A DNA stretch of 64,000 nucleotides from Strongyloides papillosus. Taxonomy: Eukaryota; Nematoda; Chromadorea; Rhabditida; Strongyloididae. Of this stretch, positions 48,596-60,568 are shown in pieces. Every line of letters starts with the position of its first letter. Positions within the stretch are counted from its first letter, which is position 1. The stretch spans positions 124,001-188,000 of the forward strand of contig SRSI01000030.1 of assembly GCA_005656395.1 (NCBI GenBank), written 5' to 3'. Below the pieces are notes generated by a model, which saw nothing but the letters and a program-made list of their open reading frames with translations, did not search any database and was not told where the DNA came from. A program made the position numbers and the translations under genes.

Positions 48596-49481
48596 TGTAA
48601 TTATTACATATATCAGAAATTAATTTAAAAAAATGTACTGCATTTTATATTGAATTTGAAAATGTAGTATAATAATTATGTTTATTATGCTGAAAATAAA
48701 CTGATAACTATATTTATTAGTTGAGTAATCATGTGTCAAAGTACTTCATTGTAATGTACATGAAACACTGTGTTATATAGATATTCAACATTATTTTTTA
48801 TCAAAAATTGGGCTAAAACATTTATTCCTAATCACTAGAATTGATCAACTAATCCAATAGTAAAAGCTACTTGTTTTAAATGAAGATTCAAAACTAATTA
48901 CCGTATAATGCGAAAAAATTCTGGATTATGAAGCTGTTGAATTAAAAAAATTTTTAGAAAAAAACAGAAATATTGATTATTCAAAAATTAACTATTTTTC
49001 TTGTGATAAAGGAAATCTATAGAATACCAAAATATTAACAATGAAAGATAAGTAATATATCATTGTATTAGTTTAAAAAGTAAGCAAAAAGTATATATAT
49101 CATCTTATATACTTTTTACCGTTATCACATTACAATCAAATATATTTTTTGTCCATTGCTACAAGTTATAATTATTATCATAAGCCCATTTATTTATAAT
49201 ATGAACTTATAACTGTTTTATTTTTCAAAACATGCCCTTATTTAATACTATAATGATGATGTAAACAAACAATGTGTGACACTATAGACATTATAGAGAT
49301 TTAAGGCTATTAGATATATATCAATTTATGAATGAAATATAATGATTTTTAATTTTTTACCATTTTTTTCATTGGAAAACAAAGTCTCAATAATTATTTA
49401 GTTATTTTTTATTTTTATCTTCAATGTATTCAACTCATAAATTCTTTTATGAAATATAAAAAAGAACTGATGGAGATTATG

Positions 49482-50381
49482 TTATGCTTTAATAAGACTT
49501 CTGTAATTTACCAAATGATATCTTGCTCTGCCTACGTTATCTCTGAATTTATTTTTTTGATTACCTTCTGGAAAGAATTGAAGGCATATATAAAGATCTG
49601 AACGTTTTTGAGCAATTCCTATACCAACCGCTGTGGTATGTTTCCAAATTAAATTAGTAAAATGCACGGAATTTGTCATCCAATCGAATGTTTTGTAATT
49701 GTATCCTTTATATTCTTTATACCATTTATTAATAAGTATAGGAGATAACCCAACATTGATAGTTTCAAAATTTATTCCAACATCAATTATCTCGGAATAT
49801 ATCCATTTTCCAAGTGCAGCACTTCTTGTCGCAGCATCCAGAGCTTTTCTAGAAAGATACGGATCTAATTTAAGTGGTTCACTTCCATGAACTTTGCGAT
49901 ATAAATTTATTTCGATCAAAAACTAAAGAAAAACAATAATAAATTATATTTTAAATTCAAAACTCACGTTTCTTTGTAATGTTTCAAATCTATTCTTAGC
50001 AATACAGCTGTGAAGCAAAGAATGTTTCCATACATGGTGCCAAATTTTACCATTTAACGAAAATCTATCTATAAAACGTTCTAATACAATCAAACGAGGA
50101 TTTTGACATTGATATTGTTTTCTGAAAGAATTATGAATCCAAGATTTCTTTCTGTCAACTTTAATTATAGGATCACTGGAATTGAATGTTCTTATTCTGT
50201 CTACACCCCAACGAAGACTTTCTCCACGCTTGTTAATTTTACTTCGAGCATTTCCAATCTGAGATGCTCTTACATCTGATTCACTAAAACTAACAGACTT
50301 ATTTAAGTCACCTAACAATACATCTACTTTTGAAAACAACATAATAAATATAATGTAATACAATAAATGATTAAGAGACAT
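49482..50381 (-). CDS. B7: SCP/TAPS protein, two linker motifs
   Basis: Exons 49968..50381 and 49482..49922, intron 45 bp (GTGAGT), 284 residues from MSLNHLLYY. Linker copies VSFSESDVRAS and LRWGVDRIRTFNSSDP. The CAP domain has VGINF in place of GEN, with WYKE and VHFTNLIW kept. Confidence 0.86.
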
Positions 50382-51147
50382 TATACACAAAATATATATA
50401 AGAAATTAAATAATAAAAAATGTACCTCGGTTTATATCGAATGTTAGAAACGTATAAAAAAAATATTGTTTATTTTGTTCAAAATAAATTAATGACCATA
50501 TTTACTGGCTCGGTAAATATTTTTTAAAGTACTTTATCGTAGTGTACATGAAAAATTATGTTGCATAGATATTCATAACCATTTTTTGTTAAAATGTGAG
50601 TTAGAAACTTTATTCATAATCACTAAAAATAATAAGCTAATCCAATAAAAAAAACTATCTATTTCATATGAACATTTAAAAACTAAACATCCTACAATGG
50701 CGAAAAATATTGAATTTTTAAGTTGAGAGATAAATAAAATTTTTATAAGAGAATATTAATGTAATTTATTCGAAAAAAAAACTTTTTTCTTTTGATAAAG
50801 AAAATTTATAAAAGAATAAAATAAGAAGGTCATTTAAAAAAATAAAAATTATCATCAAAAGAGAAGAAAGTTGTTACCGTATCGATTTAAAAATTCCACT
50901 AAAACTAAATAGAAATTTTGTATATTCTAAACTTTATCACAATACAATCAAGGATATTTTTTCGCCCATTGTTTCAAGCTATGATTATTATCATAAAGTC
51001 ACTTGTTTATGAATGAACCAGAGTGACTTTTAATTTGCTATCACTGTTTTTATTGGAAAACAAAGTATCAATAATTATTTAGATATTTTAAATTTTTATA
51101 TTTTATATATTAAACTCATATATTCTCCTATAAAATATAAAAAAATA

Positions 51148-52064
51148 TTAATTGTTATTATGTAACGTGCTAAAAAAACTTCTGGAATTCACCAAATGAT
51201 ATCTTGCTTTCCGTACGTTATCTATATATTTTCTTTGTACATTACCCGATGGAGAATAAATAAAACATATATAAAGATAAGAATCATTTTTAACAATTCC
51301 AATACCAACTTTAACAGTGCTTCTCCATATTAAATTAGTAAAATGAGAAGTTTGCAGTTGTGGACCAGGCCTTCTGTAATTGTAGCTTCTAGATTCTTTA
51401 TACCACATATTAACAAGTAAAGGAGCTAAAGTGAAATGAATTTTTTTACAATTTACTGCACTATTACTTTTTCTTCTAAATGATGATTTCCCATTTTTGA
51501 TATACGTTTTTGCAGCTTCTTGAGCTTGATCAGAAAGATAATTATCTAATTTAAGTGCCTTACTTCCATGAAGCCTACGATATAAGTTCATTTCAGTATA
51601 ATACTAAAAAATAGTTAAAATAATTTTTTTTAAAATTCAAAACACACGTTGTATTTTAGCAATGTAAATCTATTAGAAGAAAGAGAGCTATAAACCACGC
51701 AATGTTTCCATACATAGTGCCATATTTGACCGTTAATCGATAATTTTTCTATATACCGTTCCAATCCAGCTATAATAGGATCTTCAAAGAGATATTTTCT
51801 TTTATGATAATCACAAAGGTCAGATCTAACTTTGTTAATTGTAATTGGAGGCTCCTCTGGATCATAAATTTTAACTTTTTCTCCACCCCAATGGATCGTT
51901 AGACTAGGGTTGTTAATTTTACTTGGAGGATCATTTTGCCTAAATGATTTTACTTCCGGCTCCTCCACAAATTTAACAGACTTTTTATCTCCAACTGACA
52001 ACACAACATTTTTCGAAAACAATATAATAAATATAGTAAAATACAATAAATGATTAAAAAACAT
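51148..52064 (-). CDS. B8: SCP/TAPS protein, two linker motifs
   Basis: Exons 51648..52064 and 51148..51603, intron 44 bp with the unusual donor GTGTGT, 290 residues. Linker copies VKFVEEPEVKSFRQNDPPSK and IHWGGEKVKIYDPEEPP. CAP opens YYTEMNLYR and ends with an extra TLHNNN tail. WYKE and SHFTNLIW kept, GEN lost. Confidence 0.83.
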
Positions 52065-52838
52065 TACAATTAAAAAATCTGTCAGAAATTAATTATAAAA
52101 AAAATCGCATCTCATTTTATATTGAATTTGAAAAATGTAAAGAAATATAATTTATTTCATTAAAAATCAACTGAAAAGCATATTTATTAATTGTGTAAAT
52201 ATATGTCAAAGAACTTCATTGTAATGTACATGAAACATTGTGATATGCAGGTATTCATCATTATTCTTTGTTAAAATTTGGCTACAAGATTTATATATAA
52301 TCCTTAAAATTAATCTATTAATCCGATAGTTACAGCTACTTATTTCAATTCAAAAACTAATTATTCTACATCGATAAAAAGATATTAGGTTATGAATCTA
52401 TTAAATAAAAAAATTTATTGAAGAAAACACAAAGCTGAATCGTTAGAAAAAGAACCTTTTTTGATAAAGAAGGTTTATAAACCAACAAAATAAGAGAATT
52501 ATTTTACTGTAAAAATTATTATTAAAAGAGAAGAAATATGGCACTATATTAATTAGAAACGTAAGCTAAATATATATAGACGTCTTGTATATTTTTTTAT
52601 CTTTATTACTTTACAATCAGAGATATTCTCTCGTACATTGATACAAGGTATAATTATTATCATAAACTCATTTATTTACAGATGAAAAATAATGATATTT
52701 AGTTTTTTTATTACCAATTTTTTCATTTGAAAAAAGGGTATCAATAATTATGTAGTCATTCAAAATTTTTATGTTTAAAGTATTGAACTGATAGATTTTT
52801 CTATAAATTATACAAAAAAAAAACGAATTGATTTTGTG

Positions 52839-53681
52839 CTACGATTTAAAAAAATTTCTGGAATTCATAAAAGAGTACTTTGGTTTACCTACATTTTGTT
52901 GGAATTTAAAACTCTGACTGCCTTCTGGAAAAAATTTAAGGCATATATAAAGATCTGAATTTTTTTGAGCAATTCCAATACCAACGGCTAATGTATGCTT
53001 CCACACCAAATTAGTAAAATGCAAAAACTTTGACTTTTCAAAAAGTGTATTATAATTATAGTTTTTAGATTCTTTATACCATTTATTAATAAGTAAAGGA
53101 GATTCTTTCTCATTGACAGTTGCATAATTTACACCATTATTATTTTTATCAAAATATGACCATTTTCCAATACTAGCACTTGTACTAGCAACATTCTGAG
53201 CTATAGTAGTAAGATAGTGGTCTAACGTAAGTGGCCCACTTCCGTGCACTTTACGATAAAAATTTATTTCAGATAAAAACTAAAGAAAAATTATAATAAA
53301 CTAATTTCTATTTTTAAAACTCACGTTTTTTTGTAACATGCCAAATTTATTATGAGCAGGACAGCATTGAATTATACAAGTTCTCCATACATGGTGCCAA
53401 ATTCTACCACTCAACGAAAATCTATCCATATATCGTGATAATTTAGTCAAACAAATATTGTGATTATGAGGTTTTTTCCTCAAAATTCTCTGAAACTGAG
53501 GCCTCTCTTTGCTAAGCATTGGAATATATACTGACTTAAATTCTCCTAAATCTGCTACTTTGAATTGACCTAAGTCTGATATTGTGAAACGGCTAAGGGT
53601 CTTTCTGATACCCAACAACACATCTACCTTTGAAAGCAATAAAATAAATACGGTGTAATACAATAAATGGTTAAGAGACAT
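52839..53681 (-). CDS. B9: SCP/TAPS protein with shortened, rebuilt linker
   Basis: Exons 53325..53681 and 52839..53279, intron 45 bp (GTGAGT), 265 residues, the shortest product. The canonical linker motif is absent; instead a short internal repeat ISDLGQFKVADLGEFKS appears. CAP keeps WYKE and LHFTNLVW; GVNY replaces GEN. The CAP exon is close to B11. Confidence 0.84.
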
Positions 53682-54441
53682 TATACACAATACATATATC
53701 AGAAATTAAAAAAAAAGTACCTATTTTGTATTGAATTTTGGAAATATATAAAAAAAATTGTTTATTTTGTTCAAAATGAGCTAATGACCATATTTACTAG
53801 CTCAGTAAATATGTGTTAAATTAATCATCCTAACATTATATATGGAGTATTGTGTTATATACAAATTATTCACAATTATTGTGTGTCAAAATTTGAGCTG
53901 TAAGGTTTAGTCCCAATCACTAATAATAATAAAATAATCCAATAGTTAAAGCTGGATGTTTCAAATGAAGATTCAAGAACTATTTATCTTACAATGAAGA
54001 AATTATATGAGTCTATTCAGCTATCGACATAAAAAAACTTTTGAATGGAGAATAAAATCTATACTATTATGATAGGTGACTATAACATCGTTTTTTGATA
54101 ACAAAAATCTTTAAAATAACAAAAAAATTTATATGCCAATTGTACGACTACCATTAAACATATATTTTATCGGTTAAAAAAATTAGTTGAAAGCACATGA
54201 AAATTTTGCATACATTTGTTTTTTATCAATTTAACAATTAAAATATTCTCCTCCCACTGTTATAAAATATAACCATCATCATAAATTCATTTATTTTTAA
54301 ATGAAAAAAACGATTTTCAATTTGTTTTCTTTCTTTTGTTGAAATATAAAATACCAATAATTATGTAATTATTTAGAATCCTAATGTTCCAAGTATCAAA
54401 ATTAGATATTTTCCATAGAATACAAATAAACTGATATGATA

Positions 54442-55330
54442 CTACATTTTAAAGTTAAATCTATTATATGCTGGTTTGTGCACATTTTCTTTGAATCTAT
54501 AATTTTGATTGCCTTCTGGATAAAATTTAAAGACCATATACACATCATCCTCATTTCTAGCGATTCCAATACCAATTCTTGTTGTATTTGCCCAAATTAA
54601 AATAGAAAAATGTTCGGCTTGTGGTATTACAACATTTGCTTTGAAATCATACATTGAAATCTCTCTATACCATTTATAAATGGTTATAGGAACATATAAA
54701 ACATTATAAATTACTTGAAGCGTCGAATATCTATATTTTTTAACATTTATCAATGTTCTAGCTTTAGCACACTTTGTAGCTTCTTGTAGAGCCTCCATGG
54801 CAAGTTTGCGGTCATATTTAAGTGGTACACTTTTATGAAGCTTACGATACAAGTTTATTTCTCTAAAAAACTAAAGCAAATTCAAAGTATATTACTTTCA
54901 TAATTTCGAAACTTACCATCCCATATACTTTTGCGAAATTATGTTTAGAATAGCAATCAACACGCTTACATCTACCCCATACATGGTACCATATTTTAGA
55001 ACTTAATGAATATCTCTTTAATAACTTCTCAACTCTAAACCCATGATATTTCTGATCATGGTGACGTCTTCCGAGAATATAACGATACCAGAATCTTTGA
55101 TCCTTGTTAAATCTTTTTGTAGGATCGTTAGGATTAAATGTTCTTATTTCTTTTCCACCATAACGAACGTATTTATCTCTTTCACCAACTTTAATTGGAG
55201 GATCTCCAGAATGAAATGTTCTTACCTGGTCATCACCAAAATGAACTTTCTTTTTCACTCCTAACAAAAAATCTATTTTTAATAATGATATAATTGATAT
55301 AATGTAAAACAATAAAAAATTAAGAAACAT
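54442..55330 (-). CDS. B10: SCP/TAPS protein, two linker motifs
   Basis: Exons 54917..55330 and 54442..54870, intron 46 bp (GTAAGT), 280 residues from MFLNFLLFY. The best-preserved tandem linker: VHFGDDQVRTFHSGDPPIKV followed 26 residues later by VRYGGKEIRTFNPNDPTKRF. The CAP domain keeps WYRE and EHFSILIW, has no GEN and ends a few residues early (FNFKM). Confidence 0.86.
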
Positions 55331-56093
55331 TATACATAATAAATTTATCAAAAATTCATTTTAAAAAGTTATTCTACCCCTTTTTATATTGAGTAGAGAA
55401 AATGTTGTCAAAGTATGTTTATTCTTTTTGCAAATCAACTGGTAACTGTATTTATTAGTTGAGTAAATATGTGATAAAGTACTTCATTGTGATGTGCATG
55501 AAACATTGTATTATGTAGATGTTCATCATTATTCATTGGTAAAATGTAGGCTACAAAGGTTATTCCTAATCACTAAAGTTAATCAACTAATCAAAAGTAA
55601 AAGCTAACTACTCCAAATGACGATTCAAAAACTAATTACCTGACAGTGGTAGGAAGATATTGAGCTATGAAACTATCAAATAAACAAAATTTTTAGAAGA
55701 AAACAAAAATCTAAATTATGAAAAATGGTCCTTTTTTTAATAAAAAATACCTATGAAATAACAAAACAAAGAGCCTATTAATCTATTGCAATATTATCAT
55801 AAAACAAAGAAAAGATGTCATTATATCGGTTAAAAAAGTTATTTTAAAATGTACAAACATCTTGTTTATTTTTACCACATTACAATCAAAAATATTTTCT
55901 CGTCTATTGGCACACGGCAAAGTCACTATCATAATATCATTTATTTATAAAGGAAATACAATGAATTTTAATTTTTTATCACTTTCTCCGTTGAGAAATT
56001 AGGTATCAATAGTAATGTATTTACTGAAATTTTCATGTACAACGTATTAAACTCATATTTTCTTTTTAAAAGTATAAATGAATCGATATGACG

Positions 56094-56989
56094 TTACATT
56101 TTAAATAAACTTTTAAAATTGAACAAATTATATTTTGGCTTCAATACATTTTCTTGGAATTGAAAATTTTGATTGCCTTCTGGGAAAAATTTAACGCATA
56201 CATAAAGTTCTGAATTTTTTTGAGCAATTCCAATACCAACCGCTAATGTATGCTTCCAAACTAAATTAGTAAAATGCATAACTTTGACCTTTCAAAAAGT
56301 GTATTGTAGTTGTAGTTTTTAGATTCTTTATACCATTTATTAATAAGCAAAGGAGATAGTTTATCACTGATAGTTGCATAATTTACTCCAACACTACTTG
56401 TATCAGAGTATATCCACTTTCCAATTCTAGCACTTCTTCTAGCAGCATCCTGGGCTCTATTAGTAAGATAGTAGTCTAACATAAGTGGTCCACTTCCGTG
56501 GATTTTGCGATAATAATTTATTTCAGCCAAGAACTTAAGAAAAATTATTGTCAGCTAATTTTTTTTAAAACTCACATTTTTTTGTAACGTTTCATATTCA
56601 TTATTAACAAGACATCTACGAAGTATACATTTATTCCATACATGGTGCCAAATTATACCACTCAACGAAAATTTTTCTACATATCTTTCTAATTTATCTA
56701 AACCAAGATCTTGATTATCAGGTTTTTTTCTTAAAGTTTGACGAAACTGAGACTTCTTTTTGCTACCTTTTTTTGGAGAATCACTGGGAATAAATGTTGC
56801 TACATTTTCTCCATCCAAATCAATATTTCCCCCATGTTTGCTAATTTTACCTGTAGCATCTCCAGATTTAGATACTTTTACTTTTGATTTACCAGAACTA
56901 CCAGACTTTTTTATGTCACCTAACAACACATCTGCTTTTAAAAATAATATAATAAATATTGTATAATACAATAGATGACAAAGAAACAT
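56094..56989 (-). pseudogene. B11: SCP/TAPS gene with one frameshift in the CAP exon
   Basis: Exons 56576..56989 and 56094..56533; exon 2 is 440 nt, one base short. Compared with B9 the loss lies at about 56279-56284, just before the HFTNLVW motif, and the frame ends within six codons. The acceptor is CTTAAG rather than TTTAG. Everything else is open. Linker motifs are degenerate (KSKVKVSKSGD, IDLDGENVATFIPSD). Confidence 0.75.
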
Positions 56990-57769
56990 TACGCGTAATA
57001 CATATATCAAAAGTTCATTTTAAAAAAAATTGTATTGCATTTTATATTAAATATGAAAAAATCTACAAAAAATGTTTATTTTGTTGACAATAAATTAACA
57101 ATCATATTTATTAATTTAATATGTGTTAAAGTATTTTATTGTGATGTACATGAAACATTATGTTATGTTAATATTCACCATTTTTTCCGATAAAATTTGG
57201 GCTAAAAAATATTATTAATCATTAAGATTGATCAAATAATCCAATAGTAAGAGCCAGTTATTTTAAATGAAGATTCAAAAAATAACTATCCTACAATAAC
57301 GAAAAGATATTGAGGACATGAAACTATCGAATTAACAAAATTCTTTACGGAAGTATAGAACTTACATCATTCGAAAAAGAACATTGTGGTAAAGAAAGTT
57401 CTCAAAACAACGAAAAAAGTTTATACATTTTATTGTAAGATTATCAGTAAAAATGAAGAAAGATGTCATTGTATTAGTTAAAAATGTTGGCTAAAAATAT
57501 ATGTAAAATAGACATCTTGCATACCTTTATCTTTATCACATTACAATCAAGGTTATTTTCTCATCTATTGCTAAATGGTATAATTATTATCATAATATCA
57601 TTTATTTTTTTAATGAAATAAAATTATTTTTAATTTTTTTATTCCTTTTTTCATTGAAAAAAAAAGTATTAATAATTATTTATTTGTTTAGAATTTTCAT
57701 GTATAACGTATCAAATTCATATATTTTTCTATGTAATATTAATAAGAAGAAAAATGAATTGATATTATG

Positions 57770-58684
57770 TCACTCTCTGAAAAAACTTCTGGAATTCACT
57801 AAATGATATTTTGGCTTATGTACATTATCTTTGAATTTAGATTCTTGATTGCCTTCTGGATAAAACATAAAGCATATAAAAAGATCTGAACCTTTTTGAG
57901 CAATTCCAATACCAACCATTTTAGTATCTTTCCAAACTAAATTACTAAAGTGCATGGATTCTGGCGTTCCAACTGGTTTTCTGTAACTGTACTTTCTATA
58001 TTCTTTATACCACTTATTAATAAGTAAAGGAGATAGTCCAAAACTGATAGTTTCAAAATTTACTGCATTACTTTTTTTTCCATTAAATATCCATCTCCCA
58101 ATTCTAGCACTCCTTATAGCAACATGCAAAGCTTTACTAGAAAGATATGTATCTAATATAAGTGGTTTACTTCCGTGGACTTTGCGATAATAATTTGTTT
58201 CAGTCAAAAACTAATGAAAAATTATAATAAACTATTATCTAGTTTCAAAACTCACGTTTTTCTGTAGCGTTTCATATTTATTATACATAAGACAGCTGTG
58301 AAGTATACAATTGTCCCATACACGGTGCCAAATTTTACCATTTAACGAAAATTTTTCTATATATTGATTTAACATACTCACACGATGATCTGGGCTAGTA
58401 GGTTTTCTTCTGAAAGTATTACGAAACCGAGAACCTTTTCTGCTAACTCTATGGATAACTTTGCTTGAAGGATCATTAGAATCGAATATTGTTATATTTG
58501 TTGAACCCCAGCTAACCCTTTCCTCATGCTTGTTAATCTTACTTGGAGCATCTTCAGACTTAAATTGTTTTACTTCTGTTTCATCATTAAAACTAACACG
58601 TTTCTTGTCTACACCTAACAGCACATCAACTTTTGTGAAGAGTATAATAAATATGGTGTAATACAATAAATGATAAAGAGACAT
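57770..58684 (-). CDS. B12: SCP/TAPS protein, two linker motifs
   Basis: Exons 58256..58684 and 57770..58210, intron 45 bp (GTGAGT), 289 residues; the most upstream copy of array B. Linker copies VSFNDETEVKQFKSEDAPSK and, 27 residues later, VSWGSTNITIFDSNDPSSKV. CAP opens FLTETNYYR; WYKE and MHFSNLVW kept, GEN lost. Confidence 0.87.
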
Positions 58685-59517
58685 TATACGTAATACATAT
58701 ACTAAAAATTCATTTTAAAAAGTTACTATACCCCTTTTTATACTAAAAAATAAAAAATGTTTAAAAAAAATTGTGTTTATTTTTTTGCAAATTAACTGAT
58801 AAGTAAATTTTATTTTCGATGGCTGAGTAAATATGTATTAACAATTGTTTTCTTCATGATTTACATGTAATATTGTGTAATGAAGGTATTTTATCATGAT
58901 TTTGTATCCAAATTTGGGTGGAAAGCTGACTCCTAATCATAAAGACTAACAAACTAAAACTATTCAAATGATTAAAGTTGTCCATTCCCAATAAAGAATC
59001 AAAAACTACTTATTTCATAATGGAGAAAAGACATTGGACTGCAAAGCTGTTGACATACCAAAACAATTGAAAAGAGGCATATAATTTACACCATGAGAGA
59101 ATGATCTTTTTTGCGATAGTAAAAGTCTAAAAAATAACAAAGAAAAAGTCTTTATATTTTCATTTTAAGACTATCAAAAAAAGCATGTGTTTATATTGGT
59201 AAGAAAAGTTACTTGAAAGTATATAAATACCTGTATACTTTCGTCTTAATCATTTATAATTGAAGATGCTTTTTGTTCATTGTTACAAATTACATCGATA
59301 TTGTACTTTGAGCTTATACCCTTTCACCTCCAATACTTTTGGCGGTATTTTTATTTAGTCTTTTTTTATTCAACCTCTAGCCCATTTTTATTCTCAAATC
59401 CCCAATTTAATTTATGTTTAAATAGCTTGGTTTTCTACTTTAATTTTATTGTATTTCCAATCTCCAATTTAATTTATATTTAAATATCTGGATTTTCTAT
59501 TGCTAATTTTATTTCAG
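58685..59517. other. Divergent region right of array B
   Basis: Holds the B12 promoter (homologous to the other B spacers up to about 59270) and the upstream region of the membrane-protein gene. An ATTTCAG acceptor with AG at 59516-59517 lies 4 bp before the next ATG. A repeated ATTTAATTTATRTTTAAATA segment occurs at 59402-59422 and 59466-59486. Confidence 0.5.
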
Positions 59518-59521
59518 AACT

Positions 59522-60568
59522 ATGAAAACAATAATTTCTATTGTCATAACAACTATTCTTCTTGCTACAGACATCTACTCTCTTATTAGATGTCCAGATT
59601 TCAAGAAAGTCAAAAGATCAAGTCGATTTCAACCAATGAGTGTAATGTGTGATACAATTGCTCAAGAAAAATATGCTGAGTCCTACGTCTACTACATAAA
59701 AGCAAATTTCACAACTGAGACCTGTACCTACAGCCCTTTGACTAAAGCCTTCATATCTCCGAAGGTTATTATTGCCGCTGATAGCAAGATCATCTACAGA
59801 AGAGGACCAGAATCCCATACAATAAGACCTCCATGTCTTCCGGAGAGAGCTGAGTACCTTACGGGAGATGTCTACCTCTTAATTGAGAGAATACCACATC
59901 CAACTGATGACATGTTTGAATTGGAAGAGAGTTTTAAGGATGCAGCATGTACCAATTTCTTGAATGAAGCAGCTAACATTAATTCAGGAAATAGCACATA
60001 TGAAGAGAAGCTCAAATTCATTCGCCGTGTAACTGCCTATGATGGACTTATTGGAGATATTAAAGATGGAAGAATTCATTGGGTCAAATGTGATATTATT
60101 GACCTTCCTGTTGCCAATAAAACAATCCTTCAGTCAGATTGCTTCTATGGAGCCATGATAGAAACATATAATGGCAATTTTTGGTATTCGAGAAATGGAT
60201 TGGACATTGATGATAAAGAAGAAGTAGAACAGTGTATATACTCACATTCATTAATCATTAAGCGATCCATTAGTTTTAATAATGGCAGTGAAGAGACTAA
60301 GAGTACCTATTTGGATGATTGTTACAATGGAAGTCTTTCCACTAGACTTTTCAAGTTCTGTTTCTTTGGACGTAAACTTGCGATTATTCACGAAGCACTC
60401 TTAGAATTGACCTCTGCTCAGCTTGCAACTATCGTGATCATTTTATCTGTTATCATTATTTTCATGATGTGTTGTTTCTGTTGTGCTGTTGAAAGTTTGC
60501 ATTCAAATGCGAATAAGAGACACGGACAAAGAATTAGAAGACATGGGAGCCATGTCTCATACGTTTAA
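59522..60568 (+). CDS. Type I membrane glycoprotein, function unknown
   Basis: Single-exon ORF of 348 residues. Signal peptide about 1-20, a Cys-rich ectodomain with several N-x-S/T sites (NFT, NST, NKT, NGS), one transmembrane helix at about 301-321 (TIVIILSVIIIFMM) followed by a Cys cluster that could be palmitoylated, and a 27-residue basic His/Arg-rich tail. The start is fixed by an ATTTCAG acceptor 4 bp upstream, which suggests spliced-leader trans-splicing. I do not recognise the family; surface or secretory-pathway location is inferred only from topology. Confidence 0.8.
   Translation: MKTIISIVITTILLATDIYSLIRCPDFKKVKRSSRFQPMSVMCDTIAQEKYAESYVYYIKANFTTETCTYSPLTKAFISPKVIIAADSKIIYRRGPESHTIRPPCLPERAEYLTGDVYLLIERIPHPTDDMFELEESFKDAACTNFLNEAANINSGNSTYEEKLKFIRRVTAYDGLIGDIKDGRIHWVKCDIIDLPVANKTILQSDCFYGAMIETYNGNFWYSRNGLDIDDKEEVEQCIYSHSLIIKRSISFNNGSEETKSTYLDDCYNGSLSTRLFKFCFFGRKLAIIHEALLELTSAQLATIVIILSVIIIFMMCCFCCAVESLHSNANKRHGQRIRRHGSHVSYV

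Larger units (their letters stand above)
39339..58684 (-). repeat. Array B: 12 tandem SCP/TAPS (CAP) loci
   Basis: Head-to-tail minus-strand copies B1-B12 with a repeat length of about 1.65 kb. Exon 1 (about 120-143 codons) has a signal peptide, a charged linker with one (B1-B5) or two (most of B6-B12) copies of a motif VxFGxxxVxxFxxxDPPxKV, and a TLSGxIWHxVWxxC(4)CYS segment. A phase-0 intron of 44-48 bp sits at the same place as in array A. Exon 2 is usually 441 nt (CAP domain ending in a YHxxNxRxxFK-like tail). Spacers of about 750-890 bp are homologous to each other, with a TATAAAA-like box about 50 bp before the ATG (for example 41961-41967 for B2) and a recurring ATTATCATAAANTCATTTATTTATA block roughly 100-180 bp past each stop. 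Confidence 0.9.

Noticed and set aside
59280..59483. 67-codon plus-strand ORF before the membrane-protein gene
   Set aside because: Overlaps promoter repeats and has no acceptor or homology.
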